In this document: positions 8,225-15,558 of the stretch, in pieces | How positions within the stretch are numbered: position 1 is the first letter of the stretch | Layout of the letters: every line of letters begins with the position of its first letter | DNA from: Streptomyces phaeolivaceus | GTDB taxonomy: Bacteria > Actinomycetota > Actinomycetes > Streptomycetales > Streptomycetaceae | Length of the DNA: 64,000 nucleotides | Assembly (NCBI RefSeq): GCF_009184865.1 | Contig: NZ_CP045096.1 | Coordinates: 1,612,001 to 1,676,000, forward strand | Reading direction: 5' to 3' | Program-made: the position numbers and the translations under genes | Notes under the pieces: model-generated | Databases searched by the model: none | What the model saw: only the letters and a program-made list of their open reading frames with translations | Told to the model about the DNA's origin: nothing

Positions 8225-9715
8225 TCACTCGCCTCGCCACCAGCGCAGGAGGCGGCGCAACACGCCCGACGGACGGGCGGGTTCGGGCCCGGACGACGGA
8301 GTGGGCGCGGAAGCGGGCTCGTCGGCCGGCGCGGCGGGGGCCGGTACCGTGGGCCGCGCCCGCTCGGGGCTGATCTCCCAGTCGTTCGGGTGCTGTCGGC
8401 GCACCGGGTTGACGGACGGCCGTTCCATGATGTCCTGCTGGGACTTCGGTGTGAACGTCACCGGCAGTTCCACCAGGTGCCGGTTGCCGATGGACGACCG
8501 CCAGCGCAGCTCGTGCTCCGCGCAGGCGAGCCGGATGTCCGGAACGCGCATCAGCAGCGCGTCGACACCGACGTCGGCGATGGCACGGCCGATGTCCTGA
8601 CCCGGGCATTCATGAGGGCCGCCGCCGAAGGCGAGGTGCGAGCGGTTGCCCTGCATGTTGGCCTTGAGGTCGGGGCGGACGCGCGGATCGACGTTGCCCG
8701 GTGCCATGCCGAGGAGGAGTCCGTCGCCCTTGCGGATGCGCTGGCCGCCCAGTTCGGTCTCCTGCTTGGCGAAGTAGGCGAACACGGTGCTGAACGGCGG
8801 CTCGTCCCACAGGGACTGCTCGACCGCCTCGGGCACGGTCATCTGGCCGCCCTTCAGCTGGGCCCGGAAGCCCGGTTCGGTGAGCACCATGCGCAGCACG
8901 TTGGCGAGGAGGTTGGCCGTGGTCTCGTAGGCGGCGAGGAGCACCACACGCAGGTGTTCCCTGACCTCGTCGTCGGTGAGCCCGGCCGGATGGGTGACGA
9001 GGTGGCTGGTGAAGTCCTCCTCGGGCCGGGCCCGGCGGCGGACGGCGAGGCGACTGAGGACCTCCATGACATAGGCGTGGCTGGCGAGCGCGGTGTCGCT
9101 GCCCTTGAGACAGTCGCGGGTGGCCTGCACGAGCCGGTCGCCGTACTCCTCGGGCATGCCGAGGATCTCGCACAGGACCGCCATGGGCAGATGCTCGGCG
9201 AACTGGCCGACCAGGTCGGCCCTGCCCTCCTCGCAGAACTGGTTGACGAGGTGCTGGGTCGCCCGGTTGATGTGACGGCGGATGCCCCGGTGGTCGATGG
9301 TCGACATGGCGCCGGTGACCGCGCCGCGCAACCGCAGGTGCTCGTCGCCCTCGGCGTGGGCGCAGATGGGCTGCCAGGCGAAGTACGGCATCAGCGGGTG
9401 ATCGGGCTTGACCGCGCCGTCCAGCATGGGAGTCCACAGCCGGCTGTCCTTGCAGAACTGCGACGGCGTACTCACCATGTGCATGTTCTCCCCATGCCCG
9501 AGCACCACCCAGATCGGCACGTCGTCATGGAGGAGGGCGGGGGCCACCGGGCCGTGTTCCGCGCGGAGTTTCTCGTAGACGGCTCCCAGGTCCTCCGCCT
9601 CGGGGCCGTAGAGGCGGCGGAGGCCGCCGGGGCCCGTGCCGTGGGCGGGGCAGCCGGGGGGCGGGGCGAGGGTGGGGCCGTCCGTGCCGGTCGGGGAGTG
9701 TGATTCAGGCGTCAC
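8225..9715 (-). CDS. CYP157-like cytochrome P450 of the conservon (CvnE/RarE type), lacking ExxR
   Basis: A 496-residue soluble P450, last gene of the conservon operon. Heme loop FGGGPHECPG at 363-372 with ligand Cys370; I-helix AAYETT around 261-266; C-helix HLRLR at 126-130. In the K-helix, where nearly all P450s have ExxR, this protein reads E299-Q-S-L-W303 before DEPP, so the Arg and its Glu partner are missing. This is the known hallmark of the CYP157 family. The C-terminal 60 residues are Pro/Ala-rich and end in a basic tail. GTG at 9715 is preceded by GGAG. From memory, in S. coelicolor conservon cvn9 the equivalent is RarE; substrate and activity are uncertain. Confidence 0.92.
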   Translation of the reverse strand: MTPESHSPTGTDGPTLAPPPGCPAHGTGPGGLRRLYGPEAEDLGAVYEKLRAEHGPVAPALLHDDVPIWVVLGHGENMHMVSTPSQFCKDSRLWTPMLDGAVKPDHPLMPYFAWQPICAHAEGDEHLRLRGAVTGAMSTIDHRGIRRHINRATQHLVNQFCEEGRADLVGQFAEHLPMAVLCEILGMPEEYGDRLVQATRDCLKGSDTALASHAYVMEVLSRLAVRRRARPEEDFTSHLVTHPAGLTDDEVREHLRVVLLAAYETTANLLANVLRMVLTEPGFRAQLKGGQMTVPEAVEQSLWDEPPFSTVFAYFAKQETELGGQRIRKGDGLLLGMAPGNVDPRVRPDLKANMQGNRSHLAFGGGPHECPGQDIGRAIADVGVDALLMRVPDIRLACAEHELRWRSSIGNRHLVELPVTFTPKSQQDIMERPSVNPVRRQHPNDWEISPERARPTVPAPAAPADEPASAPTPSSGPEPARPSGVLRRLLRWWRGE

Positions 9716-9819
9716 GGTGATCGCTCCGAAAGGAAATGAGGTGGATCCGTCGACTGAGCGGTGGATCCGTTGTCTGAAGGGATGTGAAGGGGCATCGCGG
9801 GGAGGGATCGGGGGCCGGG

Positions 9820-10473
9820 TCAGGCCGTCGCCGCCCCGGATGCCGCCGCGCCGGATGCCGCCGCCCCCGACATCGCCAGGGAGTGCAGGAAGGTCATGAG
9901 GGTCATCAGGACGTCCCGGCTGGACGCCCGGCGGCGTGCGTCGCAGCGGACGATCGGGATCTCCGCGGCCAGGTCGAGGGCCTGCCGCAGCTCGTCGATG
10001 GCGTAACGGGGCGCGTCCGGGAAGTCGTTGACCGCGACGACGAAGGGCACCCCGCGCTCCTCCAGGCGCCCCATGACATCGAAGCTGACCTCCAGCCGGC
10101 GCGTGTCGACGAGCACGACCGCGCCGAGGGCGCCCTCGAACAGGCCGTTCCACAGGAACCAGAAGCGCTCCTGCCCGGGGGTGCCGAAGAGGTAGAGCAC
10201 CAGTTCGTCCGTGATGCTGATCCGGCCGAAGTCCATGGCCACGGTGGTGGCGGTCTTGGACTTGGAGCCGAAGTTGTCGTCGACCCCGATACCGGCCTGC
10301 GTCATCGTCTCCTCGGTCGTCAGCGGCCTGATCTCGCTGACGGACCCCACCATGGTCGTCTTGCCGACGCCGAAACCGCCCACGATCACGATCTTCGCCG
10401 CGGCCTGCGCGGTGTGCGGCAGGTGGTCCTCGGTCCGTGGACCCGTGATGGTGTCAGAGCTTTTGAAGTCCAT
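9820..10473 (-). CDS. cvnD: Conservon GTPase CvnD/RarD (ATP/GTP-binding protein)
   Basis: A 217-residue Ras/MglA-like small GTPase that works with the CvnA-B-C proteins in a membrane-associated signalling complex. P-loop GGFGVGKTT at 32-40; G3 motif GTPGQERF at 97-104; the guanine-specificity loop reads VNDFPD at 148-153 rather than NKxD, as in other CvnD proteins. The C-terminus carries a short Ala/Ser/Gly repeat. Its start overlaps the end of cvnC by 20 bases, so translation is probably coupled. In S. coelicolor conservons of this type affect aerial growth and antibiotic production; the input signal is unknown. Confidence 0.93.
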   Translation of the reverse strand: MDFKSSDTITGPRTEDHLPHTAQAAAKIVIVGGFGVGKTTMVGSVSEIRPLTTEETMTQAGIGVDDNFGSKSKTATTVAMDFGRISITDELVLYLFGTPGQERFWFLWNGLFEGALGAVVLVDTRRLEVSFDVMGRLEERGVPFVVAVNDFPDAPRYAIDELRQALDLAAEIPIVRCDARRRASSRDVLMTLMTFLHSLAMSGAAASGAAASGAATA

Positions 10474-10891
10474 GCATCACCGCTTCGAGGAGGGAACGGT
10501 CTGCCCGCGCCTGCCGGACGACCGGTGCGCGCGCCTGTACCAGTTCGGCCGTCAGCAGCTCGGTGAGCAGGACGGTCACCACGCTGATCGGCAGGTTGAG
10601 ATAGGCCGAGATCTCGGCCACGGACAGGGGGGCCTGGCAGATCCGGAGCAGCGCCGACTGCTCCGGAGCGGCGGACGGCGGTGGTTCGGCGCGCGCCACG
10701 ATTAACGTGACGAGGTCGATCGGGGCGCGCTCTCCGTCCTCACCGGTGATGATGTAGAGCCGCTCGGGGGCACGCCCGTTCGATTCGCCGGTGGGGGCGT
10801 CGTCCTCGGCCTGCGGGAGCGAGGGCGGGGTCGGCGGAGGCGGCGACGGCTCGCGCTTGGGGTGACGCCGCCGGCGTTGCGGAGGCGTCAT
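10454..10891 (-). CDS. cvnC: Conservon DUF742 protein CvnC/RarC, with a TTA codon
   Basis: A 145-residue protein: a Pro/Arg-rich N-terminal 40 residues, then a DUF742 winged-helix-like domain (from about RLYIITG at 45 onward, with LSVAEISAYLNLPISVV around 90-105). It belongs to the CvnA-B-C-D complex. Codon 63 (10703-10705, complement) is TTA in LVTLIV, so translation should need the bldA tRNA. Because cvnD overlaps this gene by 20 bases, the effect could extend to the GTPase. The ATG at 10891 overlaps the cvnB stop by four bases (ATGA). Confidence 0.92.
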   Translation of the reverse strand: MTPPQRRRRHPKREPSPPPPTPPSLPQAEDDAPTGESNGRAPERLYIITGEDGERAPIDLVTLIVARAEPPPSAAPEQSALLRICQAPLSVAEISAYLNLPISVVTVLLTELLTAELVQARAPVVRQARADRSLLEAVMHGLQKL

Positions 10892-11295
10892 ACGGTCTGC
10901 CCGTTCCGCCGCGGCGGACTGGTGAGGTGGGAGCCGATCCGGTCGACGAGGTCGCGCATGCGGTTGCTCATCAGACCGGGTTCGGCGACCCCGTTGGCGA
11001 GCACCGCGAGATAGGCGTTCGAACCGGCGGCCATCAGATAGAAGTTGCCGCCGTTGATCTCGATGATGACCATCCGCATCCGGCCGTCGCTGTGCGGGAT
11101 CTCGTCGGCCACGGCGCCCGCGAGACTCTGCAGTCCCGCGCAGGCCGCGGCGACCCGGTCGGCGGCGTCCGGGTCACCGCCGTAGCGGGCGATCCGCAGG
11201 CCGTCGGCGGAGAGCACCACGATCTGCTGGATGCCGGGTACGCCGTCGGCCAGATCCTTCAGCAGCCAGTCGAAGTTGGCTCGTGGCTGGGTCAC
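10888..11295 (-). CDS. cvnB: Conservon roadblock/LC7 protein CvnB/RarB
   Basis: A 135-residue Roadblock/LC7-domain protein (pattern NFDWLLKDLADGVPGIQQIVVLSADGLRIA), likely a regulatory partner or GAP-like factor for the CvnD GTPase and a partner of CvnA. The domain fills the whole protein. Starts at GTG 11295, overlapping the cvnA stop by four bases (GTGA), a sign of translational coupling. It ends on the cvnC start in the same way. Confidence 0.94.
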   Translation of the reverse strand: MTQPRANFDWLLKDLADGVPGIQQIVVLSADGLRIARYGGDPDAADRVAAACAGLQSLAGAVADEIPHSDGRMRMVIIEINGGNFYLMAAGSNAYLAVLANGVAEPGLMSNRMRDLVDRIGSHLTSPPRRNGQTV

Positions 11296-12932
11296 TTGAG
11301 ATCCCCCTCGTCGTCGGCCTCGGTGCGGGCCGGCTCGGTGTTCACGGTGCGTGCGGTGCGCGGCGGGTCGTCCGGGTGGTCCCGGAAGGCGTTCGGGTCG
11401 GGGTCGGCCTTGAGCCCGGCCATGAACGCCTCCACCCACATGCCCGGCGGGGGCAGCTCCTTCTCGGGTTCGGGCTCCGGCTGCCACACGGGGGCGGCGG
11501 CCATGGCGGCCTCGGCCGCGGCCTCCGCGGCGGCGGCCTCGGCGTAGCGCTGGCTGAGCGGGATCTTGTTGCGGCTGCGGCGCTGCGGCAGACCGTTGGC
11601 CGTCCACTCGGTGACGACGGGGACGTCGTCGTCCATGTCCTCCCGGCTCATCTCCTCCGCGGAGCTCGGGATCCGCGGCCCGGTGGTCGGACGGCGGCGC
11701 TTGGGCTTGCGGTTGGGGCCCTCGACACCGCCGTTGTTGATGATCGTCCCGGCGCTGGCACCGATGCCGTGGGCGAAGCCCGGCGCGGGCTCGTCGGTGA
11801 GCATGTCGCGCGGTACGACGACGACGGCACGGACGCCGCCGTAGGCGGAGGGCCGCAGCGAGATGTGCATCTTGTACATGGTCGACAGACGGCCCACGAC
11901 GGCGAGGCCCAGGCGCGGGGCGTCGCCCATCTCCTGGATGTCCACACCCTGCTGCGCCTTGGCGAGCATGTCCTCGATCTTGGCGCGGTTCTCCTCGCTG
12001 AGGCTGATGCCGCCGTCCTCGATCTCGATGGCGATACCGGTCTGCACCTCCACGGCGGTGACGTGCACCTTGGTGTGCGGCGGCGAGTAGCGGGTGGCGT
12101 TGTCGAGGAGTTCGGCGCAGGCGTGGATGACGGGTTCGACGGCGACGCCGTCGACGTTGACCTTGGCGATCGATTCGAGCTCGATGCGGCGGTACTCCAG
12201 GATGCGGGACATGGCGCCGCGCAGCACGCTGTACAGCGGGACCGGCCGGGACCAGACACGGCCGGGGGGGCTGCCGCCGATGACGGCGATGGAGTCGGCG
12301 AGGCGGCCGATCAGCGCGGTGCCGTGGTCGATGCGCAGCAGGTCGTCGAAGACCTCGGGGTTGCGCCCGTGGTCCTCCTCCATCTCGCGGAGTTCGTTGT
12401 TCTGCTGGTGGACGATGGCCTGGACGCGACGGGCGATGTTGACGAACGACCGCTGCGAGGAGTCCCGGATGGCCTCCTCGCGGTCGATGACGGTGAGCAC
12501 GGTGCGCAGCAAGTCCCGCTGGGCATCCGGAAGTTCACGCCATTCCGCGTCGCTGTCGATGACGCGACGAATCACCTCTCCGGGGGATTCTCCGCCGCGC
12601 AGCCGATACAGCGTCGCGGGCAGGATCTCCTTGCCCAGCCGGGTGAATTCCTGGTCGTGGGCGGCGATCCGCTGTTCGAGGGAGGCGGTCCGCCGCTGCT
12701 GTTCGGCGCGCAGTTCTCGGACCGTACGACGGCCGCCGCGGACCGCGACGACGGCGACCGTGATCAGCAGGAGCGTCGCGACGGCTCCGCACAAGCCGAC
12801 GGCGAGCCGGACCGGCCCCGTCACCAGGGAGACGGTGGTTCCGGTCGCCGCGGCCATCAGTATCGCCGGTAGCGGCAGCGCGCGCGCGTAGGGAAGTTCA
12901 CGGCCACCGGGAGGCGATTGAACACTCACCAT
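11292..12932 (-). CDS. cvnA: Conservon sensor histidine kinase-like protein CvnA/RarA
   Basis: A 546-residue membrane protein. Two hydrophobic segments at about 20-38 and 43-64, a coiled-coil linker with QQRRTASLEQRIAAHDQEF, a long helical dimerisation region including RIDHGTALIGRLADS, then a HATPase_c domain. The ATPase N-box is ELLDNATRYSPP and the nucleotide loop IEIEDGGI. The C-terminal 150 residues are low-complexity Pro/Glu/Ala-rich. It heads the cvnABCD-P450 operon and presumably senses a signal at the membrane. Whether it phosphorylates a partner is not known for the family. ATG at 12932 has AGAGGG upstream. Confidence 0.93.
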   Translation of the reverse strand: MVSVQSPPGGRELPYARALPLPAILMAAATGTTVSLVTGPVRLAVGLCGAVATLLLITVAVVAVRGGRRTVRELRAEQQRRTASLEQRIAAHDQEFTRLGKEILPATLYRLRGGESPGEVIRRVIDSDAEWRELPDAQRDLLRTVLTVIDREEAIRDSSQRSFVNIARRVQAIVHQQNNELREMEEDHGRNPEVFDDLLRIDHGTALIGRLADSIAVIGGSPPGRVWSRPVPLYSVLRGAMSRILEYRRIELESIAKVNVDGVAVEPVIHACAELLDNATRYSPPHTKVHVTAVEVQTGIAIEIEDGGISLSEENRAKIEDMLAKAQQGVDIQEMGDAPRLGLAVVGRLSTMYKMHISLRPSAYGGVRAVVVVPRDMLTDEPAPGFAHGIGASAGTIINNGGVEGPNRKPKRRRPTTGPRIPSSAEEMSREDMDDDVPVVTEWTANGLPQRRSRNKIPLSQRYAEAAAAEAAAEAAMAAAPVWQPEPEPEKELPPPGMWVEAFMAGLKADPDPNAFRDHPDDPPRTARTVNTEPARTEADDEGDLK

Positions 12933-13199
12933 GTATGCCCTCTAAAGACGGTTCGGCTGAATCAAACTGGATCTTCGGTATTTTTTGGAACAAGCGCCCG
13001 AATACATCTCAACTCGGTGCGCTGCGGGCGAGCTTAGTCCGACCGGATCATCGCTGTGTCATATTCGGCAACCGACTGAAATCACCCTCGCGACAGGAGT
13101 ACGCTCTGGTCATTTACACGCTGAGGCGCCATTCACACACAGCGGGTAATCACGTACGGGTGTGCGAGCGGGGCCTCTTGACAGGGTGAAGCGGCGCTC
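12933..13199 (-). promoter_or_regulatory. Presumed conservon promoter region
   Basis: 267 bases upstream of cvnA and downstream of the tetR stop. Clearly richer in A/T than its surroundings, with an eight-base AT run (TATTTTTT) at 12979-12986. The cvn operon promoter must lie here because tetR points the same way and ends at 13200. No known operator recognised. Confidence 0.45.
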
Positions 13200-13835
13200 T
13201 CAGACGCCGACGATGCGCAGCGCGGCGTCCGCCGTCGCCTCGGCGAAGGCGGAGACGGGGCGGTCCGGGTCGGAGCGGTGGACGAGGATGACGCCCTCGA
13301 TCAGCCCGAAGACGAGATCCGTCCGCAGATCCAGCTCGCTCTTGGCCAGCGACCCGCCGGCATCGGTCGCGGCGATCAACCGCCGGTAGGCGTCCTTCAG
13401 TTCGGCCCGTACGGCGTGGAAGCCGGCGAAGCGTTCGGCGTGCACCTCCGGCAGGAGGTAGAGGCCGCCGAGGTTGTACGGGCCGCCGCACAGGAGGACG
13501 ACATCGGCGCGGCACAGCTCCCGCAGCCGCTCCTCGGCTCGGACGCCGTCCCGGGCGAGGAGGTCACGGGCGTACGTCAGCGACGGAGTGACCGTGGACT
13601 CCAGCAGCTCGGCGAGGAGTTCCTCCTTGCCGGAGACGTAGTGGTACATGGTCGCCTGCCGCATTCCGGCGCGCTCGGCGACGGCCCGGGTGGTGGTGGC
13701 CGCGTAGCCCCGCGTCGTGAACAACTCGGCGGCGGCCACGAGCAGTTCGTCACGGGACGACAGCCCGGTCTCCGGACGCCCCTCGGCCCGCGGCCTGCCC
13801 ACCCGCCGCCCACCACCGCCACCCGCACGTCCCAT
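13200..13835 (-). CDS. TetR-family repressor of the urea/guanidine operon
   Basis: A 211-residue TetR/AcrR regulator. Arg/Gly-rich N-terminus, then the helix-turn-helix FTTRGYAATTTRAVAERAG followed by MRQATMYHYVSGKEELLAEL (about residues 38-76). The C-terminal ligand domain is unlike well-known subfamilies. It is divergent from the carboxylase operon, and the perfect palindrome at 14047-14066 lies between the two genes, so it is the obvious candidate to bind there and at 3987-4010. ATG at 13835 has GAGG eight bases upstream. The ligand is probably a pathway substrate or intermediate (guanidine, urea, allophanate); this is inferred from position only. Confidence 0.88.
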   Translation of the reverse strand: MGRAGGGGGRRVGRPRAEGRPETGLSSRDELLVAAAELFTTRGYAATTTRAVAERAGMRQATMYHYVSGKEELLAELLESTVTPSLTYARDLLARDGVRAEERLRELCRADVVLLCGGPYNLGGLYLLPEVHAERFAGFHAVRAELKDAYRRLIAATDAGGSLAKSELDLRTDLVFGLIEGVILVHRSDPDRPVSAFAEATADAALRIVGV

Positions 13836-14044
13836 GCCGCGATCCTCGCACACGACACCCACACCCTCGCCGAGACCGGCCACCCCGGCCACCCCGGCAC
13901 CCCCACGCCCCCGCACCCCCACTCGCTCACGCCCCCTGTGACCGTCCCCACGGTTCACCCCACCCCCCACGAGGCACGACCATCGTGAGGGGTCGGTAAC
14001 TGCCCCGCAACGCAAGGGACATGGCACCGACGCGACCCGCTTCT

Positions 14045-14068
14045 AATTTCTGTCGCACGACAGAAACA
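14045..14068. promoter_or_regulatory. Palindromic operator in front of the urea/guanidine operon (copy 2 of a pair)
   Basis: Core TTTCTGTCGCACGACAGAAA at 14047-14066 is a perfect 9-2-9 inverted repeat. It ends 26 bases before the first start codon of the operon and has the same register as the element at 3987-4010. A typical TetR-type site by size and symmetry. Position close to the start suggests repression of transcription. Confidence 0.8.
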
Positions 14069-14092
14069 CACGCCGCACCCGGAGGTCCCGCG

Positions 14093-14917
14093 ATGGCGAC
14101 ATCGACGACGTACGGAGCACGTGACCACGCCCGAGCACAGGAGGGCGCGCGGGCCGAGGCCATGCCCGTGGTGCCCGCGAGCGACTGGCCCGCCCCGCCC
14201 CACGAGGCCGCCCACCTGGTCTGGGCCGAGACCGTGGCGGGCGGCAACTACACCCACCGGGTGCTCGCCCGTGGCACCGAGTTCCGGCTCACCGATCCGC
14301 GCGGCGACGCCTGCGCGCACCTTCTGCTCCACCACGCCGACCGCCCCTGGGAGCGGCTGAACGTCGCGGACACCGTCAAGGTCCAGTGGAACGCCTACCT
14401 GGGCGAGGGCGTCCTGCTCCTGTCCGACCAGGGCCGCGTCCTCGCCTCGGTGATCGCGGACACCTCCGGCCGCCACGACGCCCTCTGCGGCACCTCCACC
14501 CTCGTCCGCAACACCGAGCGGTACGGCGACGGCACCCCGCAGTCGCCCTCCCCCGCCGGACGCGAGCTGTTCAAGCTGGCCGCCGCCAAGAACGGTCTCG
14601 AACCCCGTGACCTCCCGCCCTCCCTCTCCTTCTTCCAGGGCGTGGCGGTACGCGAGGACGGCACCCTCGACTTCACCGGCTCCGCCGGCCCCGGCGCCGC
14701 CGTGACCCTGCGCGCCGAACAGGACGTGACCGTACTGATCGCCAATGTCCCGCACCCGGCCGACCCGCGCCCCGAGTACGTCAGCACCCCGCTGGAGGTG
14801 CTGGCCTGGCGCGCCGAGCCGACCCGCCCCGGCGACCCCCTGTGGGACGCCACCCCGGAGGGCCGCCGCGCCTTCCTGAACACCGCCGAGTTCCTGGCCG
14901 CGAGGGGGACGGCATGA
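14093..14917 (+). CDS. cgdA: Urea amidolyase-associated protein UAAP1 (DUF1989; carboxyguanidine deiminase subunit)
   Basis: A 274-residue DUF1989 protein. Such UAAP1/UAAP2 pairs were shown in recent years to form carboxyguanidine deiminase (CgdAB), which turns carboxyguanidine into allophanate. Visible: a conserved core from NYTHRVLARGTEFRLTDPRGDACAH (split about 60-84), SDQGRVLASVIADTSGRHDALCG with His and Cys, and PPSLSFFQGVAV. ATG at 14093 follows GGAGG by seven bases and sits just after the operator. It overlaps UAAP2 by four bases. Family assignment is firm; that the substrate here is carboxyguanidine rests on the family work. Confidence 0.88.
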   Translation: MATSTTYGARDHARAQEGARAEAMPVVPASDWPAPPHEAAHLVWAETVAGGNYTHRVLARGTEFRLTDPRGDACAHLLLHHADRPWERLNVADTVKVQWNAYLGEGVLLLSDQGRVLASVIADTSGRHDALCGTSTLVRNTERYGDGTPQSPSPAGRELFKLAAAKNGLEPRDLPPSLSFFQGVAVREDGTLDFTGSAGPGAAVTLRAEQDVTVLIANVPHPADPRPEYVSTPLEVLAWRAEPTRPGDPLWDATPEGRRAFLNTAEFLAARGTA

Positions 14918-15558
14918 AGACGACCGGGACCACCGCTTCGGCGGACACGGTCACGGCGGTGACGGCCGTGATCCCGGCCCGCGCCGCCTGGTCGGCGGTG
15001 ATCCGCGCCGGCGAGACCCTCACCCTCACCGACCTGCACGGCAACCAGGCCGCCGACTTCCTCGTCTACGACGCCCACGACACCGCCGTCCGCTACAGCG
15101 CGCCCGACACCGTCCACGCGCAGGGCGGCATCTTCCTGACCACCGGCAGTGTGCTGATGTCGAACGAGCACACCCCGCTGATGACCGTGACCGCCGACGA
15201 CGTGGGCCGCCACGACACGGTCGGCGGCGCCTGCTCCAAGGAGTCGAACACCCTGCGGTACGGGCACCACACCTGGTCGCAGCACGCCTGTGTGGACAAC
15301 TTCCTCGCGGAGGGCGCCAAGCACGGCCTCGGCAAGCGCGACCTCGTGTCGAACATCAACTGGTACATGAACGTGCCGGTCGAGAAGGACGGCACCCTCG
15401 GCATCGTCGACGGCATCTCCGCACCGGGCCTCGCGCTCACCCTGCGCGCCGAACGCGACGTACTCGTCCTGATCTCCAACTGCCCCCAGATCAACAACCC
15501 CTGCAACGGCTTCGACCCGACAGCCGTGCAAGTGACGATCACCGGAGCCGGTACATGA
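14914..15558 (+). CDS. cgdB: Urea amidolyase-associated protein UAAP2 (DUF1989; carboxyguanidine deiminase subunit)
   Basis: A 214-residue DUF1989 protein, paralogue and partner of the preceding gene. Shared core: LTLTDLHGNQAADFLVYDAH, then TVGRHDTVGGACS-like segment (DDVGRHDTVGGAC) with His and Cys likely in metal binding or catalysis, NINWYMNVPVEKDG and ISNCPQINNPCNGF. ATG at 14914 overlaps the UAAP1 stop (ATGA), and its own stop overlaps the carboxylase start in the same manner, so the three genes form a tightly coupled operon. Confidence 0.88.
   Translation: MKTTGTTASADTVTAVTAVIPARAAWSAVIRAGETLTLTDLHGNQAADFLVYDAHDTAVRYSAPDTVHAQGGIFLTTGSVLMSNEHTPLMTVTADDVGRHDTVGGACSKESNTLRYGHHTWSQHACVDNFLAEGAKHGLGKRDLVSNINWYMNVPVEKDGTLGIVDGISAPGLALTLRAERDVLVLISNCPQINNPCNGFDPTAVQVTITGAGT

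Noticed and set aside
13836..14092. A guanidine riboswitch in front of UAAP1
   Set aside because: I looked for a ykkC-like leader but saw only the palindromic operator 26 bases before the start and no conserved riboswitch elements.
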